Part shown: in pieces, positions 44,442-53,527 of the stretch
Numbering within the stretch: position 1 is the stretch's first letter
Layout: each line of letters opens with the position of its first letter
Assembly (NCBI GenBank): GCA_013297865.1
Contig: JAAFIP010000007.1
Location: 186,001 to 250,000, forward strand
Length of the DNA: 64,000 bases
Reading direction: 5' to 3'
Origin: Polaromonas sp.
GTDB lineage: Bacteria; Pseudomonadota; Gammaproteobacteria; Burkholderiales; Burkholderiaceae_C
Notes under the pieces: model-generated
Told to the model about the DNA's origin: nothing
The model's database searches: none
The model's input: the letters and a program-made list of their open reading frames with translations, nothing else
Made by a program: the position numbers and the translations under genes

Positions 44442-45899
44442 CTAGCGGGTTTCTTCTTCCCACGAATAGCCATCGCGCGCAATCATGGCGCTGGCAGCAC
44501 TGGGCCCCCAGGTGCCTGCCGCGTAGCTGCGTGGTGGGATGGTGTCGTTGCGCCAGTGTTCCAGCACCGGTTCAACCCAGCGCCAGGCGGCTTCCTGCTC
44601 ATCGCTGCGCACAAACAGGTTCAGGCGGCCATCGATCACATCCAGCAGCAGGCGCTCATACGCGCCCACGCGCTCGGTGCCAAAGCGTTTGTCAAAGTCC
44701 AGGTCCAGCTGCGCGTAGCTCAGGCTGCCGGTGTCGCGGCGGTTGGCCTGGCCCTGGGCCAGCAGATGCAGCTCCAATCCGTCCTTGGGCTGCAGGTGGA
44801 TCACCAGTTTGTTGGCAGCCCCATTGGGGGTTTTGAAAATAGGGTGGGGCGTGGCGCGGAAGTTGACGACGATATGCGCCTCACGGCCCGCCAGGCGTTT
44901 GCCAGTGCGGATATAAAAAGGCACACCCGCCCAGCGCCAGTTGGCAATCTCGGCGCGCAGGGCTACAAAGGTTTCGGTCTGGCTCTGTGGGTTGACGCCC
45001 GTCTCCTGCAGATAGCCCGGAACGGCCTGGCCGGCCATGTTGCCAGCGGCATACTGGCCGCGCACCGCGTGCTGGTCCAGCGTGGTGGGCGTCCAGCGCA
45101 CGAGCGAGCGCAGCACTTTGAGCTTTTCGTCGCGGATGGCATCGGCATGGGAATTGATCGGTGGCTCCATGGCGATGGCACACAGCAGCTGCAGCGCATG
45201 GTTTTGTACCATGTCGCGCAGGGCGCCGATACCGTCGTAGTAGCCGCCGCGCTTTTCCACGCCCAGGCCCTCTGCCATCGTGATCTGGATATTGGCGATA
45301 TGCTCGCGCCGCCAGACCGGCTCAAACAGGGCATTGCCAAAGCGCAGCGCCAGCAGGTTCTGCACCGAGGGCTTGCCCAGGTAATGGTCGATGCGGAAAA
45401 TCTGCTTTTCGCTGAAATAGTGCAATACGGTCTGATTGATCTGGCGATTGCTGGTCAGATCCTGGCCCAGGGGCTTTTCCAGCACCACACGGGTACTGGC
45501 CGTGTTCAAGCCAGCTGCGCCCAGCTGCTCACAGACGGTGGTAAACAGATTGGGCGAGGTCGCCAGGTACATCACGGTGGTGTCTGCCGGGTGCTCGGAC
45601 AGGCGCGCTTTGAGCGCAGCATAGTCCTCGGGCTTGGACAAGTCCATGCGCTGGTAGTGCAGCAAGGCAGCAAAGCGGTCAAACTCTTCGGCACTAGGGC
45701 GCTTGGCCAGCTCCACCTGATCAAACCGCGTTCGGATCAGCTCGCGGTATTGCGCATCAGTCATGGCGTCGCGTGCCACCCCCAGGATGCGGCCGTCTGG
45801 CGGCAGGGTGCCGTGACGAAAAGCCTGAAACAGGGCGGGCATGAGCTTGCGCCAGCTCAAATCACCCGTGCCACCAAATAAAACAAGATTAAAACTCAT
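44442..45899 (-). CDS. zwf: Glucose-6-phosphate 1-dehydrogenase
   Basis: Cytosolic NADP-dependent oxidation of glucose-6-phosphate to 6-phosphogluconolactone, the entry to the pentose phosphate and Entner-Doudoroff routes. The 485 residues show the cofactor loop VLFGGTGDLSWRKLMPAL at the N-terminus, EKPLG at 141-145, the substrate motif RIDHYLGK at 169-176, and RTGKRLAGREAHIVVNF. The length is normal. It forms a probable operon with hexR, and a perfect dyad lies just upstream of the start. Confidence 0.97.
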   Translation of the reverse strand: MSFNLVLFGGTGDLSWRKLMPALFQAFRHGTLPPDGRILGVARDAMTDAQYRELIRTRFDQVELAKRPSAEEFDRFAALLHYQRMDLSKPEDYAALKARLSEHPADTTVMYLATSPNLFTTVCEQLGAAGLNTASTRVVLEKPLGQDLTSNRQINQTVLHYFSEKQIFRIDHYLGKPSVQNLLALRFGNALFEPVWRREHIANIQITMAEGLGVEKRGGYYDGIGALRDMVQNHALQLLCAIAMEPPINSHADAIRDEKLKVLRSLVRWTPTTLDQHAVRGQYAAGNMAGQAVPGYLQETGVNPQSQTETFVALRAEIANWRWAGVPFYIRTGKRLAGREAHIVVNFRATPHPIFKTPNGAANKLVIHLQPKDGLELHLLAQGQANRRDTGSLSYAQLDLDFDKRFGTERVGAYERLLLDVIDGRLNLFVRSDEQEAAWRWVEPVLEHWRNDTIPPRSYAAGTWGPSAASAMIARDGYSWEEETR

Positions 45900-45912
45900 G
45901 GTGATGTCATTT

Positions 45913-45930
45913 AGTTACCATAATGTAACT
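45913..45930. promoter_or_regulatory. Palindromic operator candidate upstream of zwf
   Basis: AGTTAC-CATAAT-GTAACT is a perfect inverted repeat with 6-bp arms, 13 bp before the zwf ATG. Further GTTAC/GTAAC half-sites occur at 45938-45942, 46030-46034 and 46048-46052, the last pair close to the start of the divergent binding-protein gene. A local regulator such as HexR is the likely binder, but the pattern is not the published gamma-proteobacterial HexR box. Confidence 0.55.
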
Positions 45931-46065
45931 CAATTCCGTAACTTTTGACAAGTGCGGTTTTGTCGAGTTAGGAAATACCCGGAGCATATTGCCTAGTAAA
46001 TACCCTGTGGCCAGCAGGTTTCGAAACGGGTTACATTCCATGAATTGGTAACTTAATTCCTATTA

Positions 46066-47091
46066 ATGATGCGATTCAGTACTTTAGTGTGTGGTGTTGT
46101 ATGGGGCAGCATGTTGAGCACTCCGGTGTTTGCGCAGCAAAGCCTGAATGTGATCTGCTCCGTGCAGGCAGAGCAGTGCAACATGGTGCAAACCGTGTTC
46201 TCGCGCATCACGGGCATCAAGGTCAACCTGGTGCACAAAGCCTCTGGCGAGGCTATTGCCCAGCTCAATGCCGAGCGCGCCAACCCGAAAACCGACGTCT
46301 GGTACGGCGGCACAGGTGACCCGCATATGCAGGCGGCAGAGATGGGCCTGACTACGCAATACAAGTCGCCCACTTTGCCCTCGCTGTATGACTGGGCGCA
46401 AAAGCAGGCAGCACAAAGCGGCTACAAAACCGTAGGCATCTATTCTGGCCCTCTGGGTTTCAGTTACAACACCGAAGGCCTGGCCAAGAAAAACCTGCAG
46501 CCACCCAAGTGCTGGGCCGACCTGCTGGACCCCAAATGGAAAGGTGAAATCCAGGCACCGAACCCCAACACCTCAGGAACGGCCTATGTGCAGGTAGCCA
46601 CACTGGTGCAGTTGATGGGGGAAGACAAGGCATTCAATTATCTGAAAGCCCTGCATAAAAACATCAGTCAGTACACCCGCTCGGGGGCGGCCCCGGTCAA
46701 GAATGCAGCCCGGGGCGAGAACCTGATTGGCGTGGCTTTTGCCCACGAAGCAGCGGTGGAATTTGCCAACGGTTTCCCTGTGGTGGCCAATTCCCCCTGC
46801 GAGGGCACGGGCGCAGAGATCGGCTCGATGAGCATCATCAAAGGCGCACGCAACAGCGAGGCGGCCCAAAGATTTTATGAATGGGCGCTGACGCCTGCAG
46901 CGCAGGAGCTGGGCGTGGCGACCAAGCAGTTCCAGTTGCCCAGCAACAAAGCCACCAAGCTGGACCCGCGCATGCCAGACTTTAAAAAGGTCAAGATGAT
47001 TGACTACGACTATGCCAAATACGGCTCGTCTGCAGAGCGCAAACGCCTGATTGAGCGCTGGGAAAAAGATGTCAACGCACAGCCGCGCTAG
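46066..47091 (+). CDS. ABC transporter substrate-binding protein (AfuA/FbpA-like), first tandem copy
   Basis: Periplasmic binding protein of 341 residues in the family usually called ferric-iron or AfuA type. The signal peptide is MMRFSTLVCGVVWGSMLSTP-VFAQ. Landmarks are LNVICSVQAEQCNMVQTVFS, NPKTDVWYGGTGDPHMQAAE, GTAYVQVATLVQLMGEDKAF and MIDYDYAKYGSSAERKRLI. The tandem neighbour is clearly paralogous. It is divergent from zwf and shares its operator-rich spacer, and it precedes a fused permease and an ATPase. Position in a sugar locus suggests a sugar phosphate as an alternative to iron. Extra cysteines (Cys38 and a Cys in KCWADLL) distinguish it from the second copy. Confidence 0.85.
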   Translation: MMRFSTLVCGVVWGSMLSTPVFAQQSLNVICSVQAEQCNMVQTVFSRITGIKVNLVHKASGEAIAQLNAERANPKTDVWYGGTGDPHMQAAEMGLTTQYKSPTLPSLYDWAQKQAAQSGYKTVGIYSGPLGFSYNTEGLAKKNLQPPKCWADLLDPKWKGEIQAPNPNTSGTAYVQVATLVQLMGEDKAFNYLKALHKNISQYTRSGAAPVKNAARGENLIGVAFAHEAAVEFANGFPVVANSPCEGTGAEIGSMSIIKGARNSEAAQRFYEWALTPAAQELGVATKQFQLPSNKATKLDPRMPDFKKVKMIDYDYAKYGSSAERKRLIERWEKDVNAQPR

Positions 47092-47141
47092 GCACCCGGC
47101 CATAACGCTCCATCCCCTGTAATTTACTTTTGAGGAAAACC

Positions 47142-48152
47142 ATGAAAAAACTCTTTGCCCTGTCGTGTCTGGCCCTTGCCGCAGGCGTGAGCCAGGCCCA
47201 AACCGTCAATGTGATCTGCTCGGTTCAGGCCGAGTGGTGCAACATGATTGGCACCGTGTATGCCAAAACCACAGGCACCAAGATCAATATCTCGATGAAG
47301 GGCTCTGGCGAGGCGCTGGCGCAATTGATCGCCGAGAAAGACAACCCCAAAACCGATATCTGGTTTGGCGGCACCGGCGACCCGCATCTGCAGGCCGCTG
47401 AGCAAAACCTCACCTTGGAGTACAAATCTCCCGCCATGGCACAGCTGTATCCCTGGGCGCAAGATCAGGCCAAGCAGTCGGGTTTTAAAACTGTGGGCAT
47501 CTACTCTGGCCCGCTGGGCTTTGGCTACAACACCGAGCTGGTCGCCAAGAAAAAACTGCAGGTGCCCAAGACCTGGAATGATCTGCTCAACCCGGCGTTC
47601 AAAGGCGAAATCCAGGTGGCCAACCCGGCCTCTAGCGGCACGGCCTACACCATGGTGGCCACGCTGGTGCAGCTCATGGGCGAAGACAAGGCCTTTGACT
47701 ACATGAAGCAACTGCACAAGAACATCAGCCAGTACACCCGCAGTGGCACCGGCCCCATCAAGGCGGTGGCGCGTGGTGAGACCACGGTGTCCATCAGCTT
47801 TGTGCACGACGGCCCAGGTGAAAAAATGCAGGGTTTTCCAATCGATACCATCACGCCAGCGGACGGCACGGGTGCGGAGATTGGCTCCATGAGCATCATC
47901 AAGGGCTCACGCAATCTGGAGGCCGCGCAAAAGTTCTACGAATGGGCGCTTACGCCAGCAGCCCAGGAGATGGCAGCGGCAGCCAAGCAGTTCCAGTTGC
48001 CCTCCAACAAGGGGGCCAAGAACGATCCACGGATTCCTGACTTCAAAAAGATCAAGTTCATCAATTACGACTATGCCAAATACGGCTCGTCTGCCGAGCG
48101 CCGCCGCCTGATTGCCAAGTGGGAAAAAGAAGTCAACTCGCTGCCGCGCTGA
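47142..48152 (+). CDS. ABC transporter substrate-binding protein (AfuA/FbpA-like), second tandem copy
   Basis: 336-residue periplasmic binding protein. GAGGA precedes ATG 47142 and the signal peptide is MKKLFALSCLALAAGVSQAQ. It matches the upstream copy closely through NPKTDIWFGGTGDPHLQAAE, GTAYTMVATLVQLMGEDKAF, KNISQYTRSGTGPIKAVARG, GTGAEIGSMSIIKG and NYDYAKYGSSAERRRLI. The clearest differences lie in the loop after ISFVHDGPGE, where the first copy reads VAFAHEAAVEF, a likely ligand-contact area. It is followed 59 bp later by the fused permease, so it is probably the principal binding protein of the operon. Confidence 0.87.
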   Translation: MKKLFALSCLALAAGVSQAQTVNVICSVQAEWCNMIGTVYAKTTGTKINISMKGSGEALAQLIAEKDNPKTDIWFGGTGDPHLQAAEQNLTLEYKSPAMAQLYPWAQDQAKQSGFKTVGIYSGPLGFGYNTELVAKKKLQVPKTWNDLLNPAFKGEIQVANPASSGTAYTMVATLVQLMGEDKAFDYMKQLHKNISQYTRSGTGPIKAVARGETTVSISFVHDGPGEKMQGFPIDTITPADGTGAEIGSMSIIKGSRNLEAAQKFYEWALTPAAQEMAAAAKQFQLPSNKGAKNDPRIPDFKKIKFINYDYAKYGSSAERRRLIAKWEKEVNSLPR

Positions 48153-48211
48153 CACACGGATTTGCACAAGAACATGCCTGGCACACAGGGCACAAAAACC
48201 TCTGAGCTGCA

Positions 48212-50422
48212 GTGAATAAAAACCCCAACAAAGCCATTCGCATCTGGCTGGTCATTGGCCTGCTGTCCTATATTGCGCTGCCCTGGTATGCCATCCAGGA
48301 CACCGCCTGGTACAGCGTGCTGCCGCAGATCATGGGCGGTGCTGAGACGGCCAACGGCTTGGTGCAGGCCATCGTGCATGGTCGCAAATGGCTGTTGCTG
48401 GGCTTGATCGGCATGGTCGTTGCGGCGGCCGGGCTGTCGATGCCGCCAGGCAGGAAGCAAAGCAACTGGTTTCTCGCAGGCGGTGTGATCGGCTTTGCAG
48501 GTTTGCTGGTCAGCGGATTTCTGATTGGCGCCAAGGGTTGGTCGTTCGAGCTCTTCAATGCACAGTTTGGGGAACTGGCCAAAAACCAGTTCGGTATAGG
48601 CATCGGTGCTTTCATCGCCTTGCTGTCGCTGGTAATGATCACGGCCTTTGGTGTCGCCCGCAGGGGCTACTTCAAAGGCGACTTGTTCGTCGCCTCTGCG
48701 GTATTGGGCTGCACCGTGCTGTTGGTGCTGTTCATTGCATTCCCGGTCACCAAGGCTTTGTATGGTGCGTTCCTCAATGAAGAAGGGCAGTGGTCTATCA
48801 CGGCCATTTTCAGCCGCATAGGCAACGAACGTGTCTGGGGCTTGAACTGCCTGGCAGGCGGCGTGCGCTGCGGCGTGGCGTGGAACACCCTGTTTCTGGC
48901 GCTGCTGACGGCTACCAGCACCACCATCCTGGGCACCATGATGGCGCTCATGGCCGAGCGCAGCGCGGGCCCGCGCATCCAGACACCGCTGCGCGTGGTG
49001 GCGCTGCTGCCGATCATCACGCCGCCGTTTGTCGTGGGCTTGGGCCTGATCCTGCTGTTTGGCCGCGCCGGTATCGTCAACCAGTTTCTGGAATACGCCT
49101 TTGGCATCCCGCCCACGCGCTGGTTCTATGGCGTGCTGGGCGTGTGGGTGGCGCAGACTTTTGCTTTCACGCCGATAGCGTTCATGATCATGCGCGGCGT
49201 GGTGCAGGGCGTGGCGCCCAGCCTGGAGGAGGCCGCACAAACCCTGCGTGCAGACCGCAAGAAAACCTTCTTCACCATCACCTTGCCACTGCTCAAGCCG
49301 GGCCTGGCCAATGCTTTTCTGGTCGGTTTTATCGAAAGCATTGCCGACTTTGGCAACCCGGTTGTGGTTGGCGGGCAGTATTCGGTGCTGTCTACCGACA
49401 TCTTTTTTGCCATTGTGGGCGCGCAGTATGACCAGGGGCGTGCGGCTTCGTTGGCATGGATTCTCACCATGTTTGCCTTGCTGGTGTTTGCGGCGCAGCG
49501 TGCCTTGCTGGGCAAGCAGAACTACACCACCGTCAGTGGCAAAGGCGATGCAGGCATTGCCATGACCCTGCCTGATGGCGTGCGCCGCACCTTGAATGCG
49601 GTGGTCTATCCATGGTTGGCCTTCACAGTCATTGTCTATCTGTTTGCGTTTGCGGGCGGCTTCGTGCAAACCTGGGGCCGCGATTACACGCTGACCTTGA
49701 ACCACTTCAAGACCGCTTTTGCGCTGGAGTGGGGCCAGTTCGGCCTGGTGTGGGCAGGTACCGCCTGGAACTCGCTGTTGACCACGATCAAGCTGGCTGG
49801 CCTGTCTGCGCCAATGACGGCCGCAGTGGGCTTGCTGATCGCATATCTGCTGGCGCGCACCGAGTTCCGTGGACAGGGGCTGTTTGAGTTCGCAGCGCTG
49901 CTGGCGTTTGCCATTCCAGGCACTGTGCTGGGCGTGAGCTACATCCTGGCCTTCAACGTGCCGCCCGTGGAACTCACAGGCACGGGCCTCATCATCGTGC
50001 TGTGTTTCATGTTCCGCAACCTGCCAGTGGGTGTGCGCGCGGGTACAGCGGCGTTCAAGCAGCTCGATAAATCCCTTGACGAAGCCTCTCTGATGCTGCG
50101 CGCATCCACCGCGCAGACCTTGTTCAAAGTGGTCCTGCCTCTGCTCAAACCGGCCCTGGTGGCGGCGCTGGTCTACAGCTTTGTGCGCGCCATGACGACG
50201 GTAAGCGCAGTGATTTTTCTAGTCACGGCAGAAAACGAGCTGGCCACCACCTACATCATTGGTCGGGTGGGCAATGGCGACTACGGCGTGGCGTTGGCGT
50301 ATTGCACGGTGTTGATCATCTTGATGTCGTTGGCGATTGCCTTGATCCAGTTTTTGGTGGGTGAGCGCAAGCTGGGGCGCCGCAAAGCTGCAGCTCCTTC
50401 TATTGCCGTTGCGGCGCATTGA
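48212..50422 (+). CDS. ABC transporter permease with two fused membrane domains (AfuB/FbpB-like)
   Basis: Inner-membrane permease of 736 residues, starting at GTG 48212. An N-terminal region of about 170 residues with four or five helices (WLVIGLLSYIALPWYAIQDT, LLGLIGMVVAAAGLSMPPG, FIALLSLVMITAFGVARRG) is followed by two ABC permease domains. Each has an EAA coupling motif: SLEEAAQTLRADRKKTFFTI then TLPLLKPGL; and SLDEASLMLRASTAQTLFKV then VLPLLKPAL. Fused permeases of this form are typical of the AfuB/FbpB group. An Ala/Pro-rich cytoplasmic tail ends the protein. The ATPase gene follows only after a 394-bp palindrome-rich gap, unusual inside a transporter operon. Confidence 0.9.
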   Translation: MNKNPNKAIRIWLVIGLLSYIALPWYAIQDTAWYSVLPQIMGGAETANGLVQAIVHGRKWLLLGLIGMVVAAAGLSMPPGRKQSNWFLAGGVIGFAGLLVSGFLIGAKGWSFELFNAQFGELAKNQFGIGIGAFIALLSLVMITAFGVARRGYFKGDLFVASAVLGCTVLLVLFIAFPVTKALYGAFLNEEGQWSITAIFSRIGNERVWGLNCLAGGVRCGVAWNTLFLALLTATSTTILGTMMALMAERSAGPRIQTPLRVVALLPIITPPFVVGLGLILLFGRAGIVNQFLEYAFGIPPTRWFYGVLGVWVAQTFAFTPIAFMIMRGVVQGVAPSLEEAAQTLRADRKKTFFTITLPLLKPGLANAFLVGFIESIADFGNPVVVGGQYSVLSTDIFFAIVGAQYDQGRAASLAWILTMFALLVFAAQRALLGKQNYTTVSGKGDAGIAMTLPDGVRRTLNAVVYPWLAFTVIVYLFAFAGGFVQTWGRDYTLTLNHFKTAFALEWGQFGLVWAGTAWNSLLTTIKLAGLSAPMTAAVGLLIAYLLARTEFRGQGLFEFAALLAFAIPGTVLGVSYILAFNVPPVELTGTGLIIVLCFMFRNLPVGVRAGTAAFKQLDKSLDEASLMLRASTAQTLFKVVLPLLKPALVAALVYSFVRAMTTVSAVIFLVTAENELATTYIIGRVGNGDYGVALAYCTVLIILMSLAIALIQFLVGERKLGRRKAAAPSIAVAAH

Positions 50423-50487
50423 TGATGCTTGTCTTCATGATGACTCGTCGTATTCCGTTTACTGTTGGCTTGCCTTGGTCGTTCCAG

Positions 50488-50728
50488 GAGCAGGTCGACG
50501 GCGCACTCAGCTCCGCGGCTGTCCCCCGTGGCGGCCTAGGGCCGCCAACTCCTCCTTGATGCCGCTGCGCTGAGTGCACCGCCGACCTGCTCTTGCACAG
50601 AGGGCGGGTATTCAGCTGCCGCATGGCGACCTCATTTGCTGCCCTGGCGCTTGGTGTGAACAGCGCAGCGGCATCAAGGAGGAGCCCGAAGGGCGGGGGA
50701 CAGCCGCGGAGCTGTTCACACCAAGTGC
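50488..50728. repeat. Pair of inverted palindromic elements between permease and ATPase genes
   Basis: Two copies of one core face each other. Core A (50511-50570) runs CTCCGCGGCTGTCCCCC...CTCCTTGATGCCGCTGCG. Core B (50663-50711) is the same core on the other strand. The centre of A is the hairpin GGCGGCCTAGGGCCGCC, and that of B is GCCCGAAGGGC. Each core has its own flanking inverted repeat: GAGCAGGTCG/CGACCTGCTC-type for A (50488-50510 with 50571-50592) and CTTGGTGTGAACAG/CTGTTCACACCAAG for B (50651-50664 with 50712-50725). The rest of the 50423-50816 gap holds no gene. Confidence 0.85.
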
Positions 50729-50816
50729 CGGGGCGTACACAACTACGGGGCAAGTTTCTAATTAAGCACAAACCCGCCAGTGCCACACATATCAGAACGC
50801 TCAACAGGAATACACC

Positions 50817-51875
50817 ATGAACCACGGCGTTGAATTTAAAAATGTCACCAAGCGCTATGGCACGGACACGTCTGCAGCCATGGCCGTCAAGGGCATCAGT
50901 TTTGAAATTCAAAAAGGCTCATTGACCACCATTTTGGGCCCGTCTGGCTGCGGCAAGACCACCACACTGCGCATGATCGCCGGGCTGGAGTCACCTACCA
51001 GCGGCCAGATCATCATGGATGGCAAAGACGTCACTACGCTCGGCCCGGCCGACCGCAACGTGAGCATGATGTTCCAGAGCTATGCGCTGTTCCCGCATAT
51101 GAATGTGCTGGAAAACGTGATGTACGGACTGAAAATGTCTGGCATCGCCAAAGACACTGCCATGGGCCGCGCCAGCGACGCGCTCAAAAACGTAGGTCTG
51201 GTGGGCTACAACGAGCGCTTGCCCAGTGAGCTGTCGGGCGGCCAGCAGCAGCGCGTAGCGCTGGCGCGCGCTCTGGTGCTGGAGCCTGCGGTGCTGCTGT
51301 TTGACGAGCCGCTGTCCAATCTGGATGCCCGCCTGCGCCGCGAAATGCGTGAGGAAATCCGTGGCCTGCAGCAGCGCCTGGGGTTGACGGTGGCTTATGT
51401 GACGCATGACCAGAGCGAGGCGCTGGCGGTCAGCGACCAGATCATCGTCATGGACCACGGCATCATTGCCCAGCGCGGGACGCCCAAAGTGCTCTACGAA
51501 TACCCCAGCTCAGAATTCGTGGCAGGTTTTATGGGCGAGGCCATGCTGTTTCCTGGCGAGGCACTGGAGGATGGCCAAGTGCAGCTAGGGCCTCTGCGCA
51601 TCAGCCCCAAACAGCCGGTTGCCACTGGCAAAGTCAAAATTGCCATACGCCCCGAGGCCTGGCACATCCACGACCAGAACACCCACAGCGGCAACCTGCT
51701 GGCTGCAAGCCTGGTCAAGTCAGCGTATTTGGGCAGTTTTTACGAATACACCTTTGATACCGCAGTCGGCAGCATCTTTGTGGTCTCACCCAACCTCGTG
51801 CAGGTATTGCAGTTGGGGGCGCAGGTGCAGCTGAGCCTGGCGGACCATGGGGTGTCGGTGGTGGCGTTGCAGTAA
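50817..51875 (+). CDS. ABC transporter ATP-binding protein (AfuC/FbpC-like)
   Basis: Cytoplasmic ATPase of 352 residues. Walker A is LGPSGCGKTTTLRMIAGL, the Q-loop is MMFQSYALFPHMNVLENVMY, the signature is LSGGQQQRVALARALVLEPA, and Walker B is LLFDEPLSNLDARLRREMRE. A TOBE-type regulatory domain occupies the C-terminal 110 residues (VKIAIRPEAWHIHDQN). It completes the importer made with the two binding proteins and the fused permease. CAGGA lies 10 nt before the ATG. The palindrome pair upstream may reduce or uncouple its expression. Confidence 0.9.
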   Translation: MNHGVEFKNVTKRYGTDTSAAMAVKGISFEIQKGSLTTILGPSGCGKTTTLRMIAGLESPTSGQIIMDGKDVTTLGPADRNVSMMFQSYALFPHMNVLENVMYGLKMSGIAKDTAMGRASDALKNVGLVGYNERLPSELSGGQQQRVALARALVLEPAVLLFDEPLSNLDARLRREMREEIRGLQQRLGLTVAYVTHDQSEALAVSDQIIVMDHGIIAQRGTPKVLYEYPSSEFVAGFMGEAMLFPGEALEDGQVQLGPLRISPKQPVATGKVKIAIRPEAWHIHDQNTHSGNLLAASLVKSAYLGSFYEYTFDTAVGSIFVVSPNLVQVLQLGAQVQLSLADHGVSVVALQ

Positions 51876-52128
51876 TCACGCAGCGTATGCAGTGGGGTAG
51901 GGACCAAGCACCGGATCCATTGACTGGTGGGGTGTTTATGCTACTGAAGTACGCTTTACCAATTGTAAAAACAGGGGGTACTTGATGAAAATACTGAGTT
52001 ACACCTTGCCAAGGCATGCCTACACTGGGTTGGAATATGGTTTCAACAGGGGCTGCGGTGACCCATAGACCCTGTAGCGAACATATTGCGCGTCTCCATC
52101 CCTACATACTCAATTTTTAGGATACCTG
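51876..52128. promoter_or_regulatory. Intergenic control region of the gts operon
   Basis: 253 bp without a gene between the ATPase and gtsA. TTGACT at 51920-51925 is a possible -35 element but lacks a good -10 at normal spacing. A single GTTAC half-site occurs near 51990. No riboswitch or terminator was recognised; promoter placement is a guess. Confidence 0.35.
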
Positions 52129-53436
52129 ATGTTGAAGTTAACCAAACTCACCCTTGCCATCGCAGCAGTGACCTTGATGGCATCTTGCGGCAAAAAAGAA
52201 GAAACAAAACCTGCAGCCGCCCCCGCCTCTGCGCCTGCTGCTGCGGCGGCAAAAGCGAGCGAAGCGGTGGAGGTTTTGCACTGGTGGACATCAGGTGGCG
52301 AAGCCGCCGCCCTGAATGTGCTGAAGAAAAACCTGGAAGACCAGGCAGTCAAGTGGAACGACATGCCCGTGGCCGGTGGCGGTGGCGAGCAGGCCATGAC
52401 GGCTGTGCGCGCCCGCGTCACCTCGGGCAACCCGCCCACTGCCGTGCAGTTGCTGGGCTTTGATATTCAAGACTGGGCCAAGCAGGGCGCGCTGGCTGAC
52501 ATGAGCGCGCTGGCCGCCAAAGAAGGCTGGGACAAAACGGTGCCGCCCGCACTGCAGGCGTTTTCCAAATTTGATGGCAAATGGGTGTCTGCACCTGTGA
52601 ACGTGCACTCCACCAACTGGGTGTGGGCCAACAAAGCAGTGCTGGACAAAGCCGGCGTCAAAGAAATTCCCAAAGACTGGGATGGTTTTATCGCAGCGCT
52701 GACTGCGGTGCAAAAAGCCGGTCTTGTTGGCTTGGCACATGGCGGACAGCCCTGGCAGGATGCCACCATCTTTGACGGCGTAGTGCTGGCCACGGGCGGC
52801 ATTGACTTCTATCGCAAGGCATTCATCGACCTGGACCCCGCTGCGCTCAATTCGCCCACCATGGTCAAGGTGTTTGACCGCATGGGTCAACTGCGCAAGT
52901 TCGTGGACAAAGATTTTTCGGGCCGCGACTGGAACCTGGCTGCGGCCATGGTGATCAGCGAAAAGGCGGGTTTCCAGATCATGGGTGACTGGGCCAAGGG
53001 CGAGTTCATCAATGCCAAGAAAGTACCGGGCACCGATTTCCTGTGCTTCCGCATGCCTGGCACACAAGGGATGGTGACTTTCAACTCTGACCAGTTTGCC
53101 ATGTTCAAGCTGGGGGCCGACAAAGGCGCTGCCCAGGAGAAGATGGCCAAGGCCGTGATGGACCCGGCCTTCCAGTCAGCGTTCAACGTGGTCAAGGGCT
53201 CTGCCCCAGCGCGTACCGATGTGCCCAATACCGCGTTTGACGACTGCGGCAAGAAAGCCATGGCGGATCTGGCCGAAGCCAGCACCAAGAACACCCTGGT
53301 AGGCTCGCTGGCCCACGGCCACGCCGTGCCCGCATCACTGAAAAACGCGGCCTATGACGTGATCACCGCCAACTTCAACGGCAAGGCCGACAGCAAGAAA
53401 GCCGCTGCTGATCTGGCCGCTGCGATGAAAAAGTAA
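52129..53436 (+). CDS. gtsA: Glucose-type ABC transporter substrate-binding lipoprotein
   Basis: Periplasmic sugar-binding protein of 435 residues. The signal peptide ends in lipobox LMASC, followed by an Ala/Pro/Lys-rich tether (about residues 22-45). The mature fold shows [60 protein letters not shown] and [13 protein letters not shown], typical of the glucose/mannose-binding proteins of proteobacterial GtsABCD systems. Tryptophans at the start and middle are expected sugar-stacking residues. AGGA precedes the ATG. An intrinsic terminator lies directly downstream, so binding protein can exceed permease. Sugar identity is inferred from family and from tal and pgi downstream. Confidence 0.9.
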   Translation: MLKLTKLTLAIAAVTLMASCGKKEETKPAAAPASAPAAAAAKASEAVEVLHWWTSGGEAAALNVLKKNLEDQAVKWNDMPVAGGGGEQAMTAVRARVTSGNPPTAVQLLGFDIQDWAKQGALADMSALAAKEGWDKTVPPALQAFSKFDGKWVSAPVNVHSTNWVWANKAVLDKAGVKEIPKDWDGFIAALTAVQKAGLVGLAHGGQPWQDATIFDGVVLATGGIDFYRKAFIDLDPAALNSPTMVKVFDRMGQLRKFVDKDFSGRDWNLAAAMVISEKAGFQIMGDWAKGEFINAKKVPGTDFLCFRMPGTQGMVTFNSDQFAMFKLGADKGAAQEKMAKAVMDPAFQSAFNVVKGSAPARTDVPNTAFDDCGKKAMADLAEASTKNTLVGSLAHGHAVPASLKNAAYDVITANFNGKADSKKAAADLAAAMKK

Positions 53437-53450
53437 CCATGTCTGAGCAA

Positions 53451-53479
53451 AAAGGGCGGCTTGCGCGCCGCCCTTTTTT
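53451..53479 (+). terminator. Intrinsic terminator/attenuator between gtsA and gtsB
   Basis: The stem AAAGGGCGGC / GCCGCCCTTT with a short loop and six T residues lies 15 bp after gtsA. Partial read-through would set the gtsA excess over gtsBCD. Confidence 0.9.
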
Positions 53480-53527
53480 GTCACCCATAATGTAATTTTG
53501 TTTCTTCCAATCAGGCTATAGCTTGCC

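Noticed and set aside
48071-49705. 544-codon open frame on the minus strand
   Set aside because: It is antisense to the fused permease; composition is typical of a shadow frame, with no domain or ribosome site.
50488-50728. Palindromes as ordinary rho-independent terminators
   Set aside because: There is no T-run after either stem, and the mirrored shared core points to a dispersed element instead.
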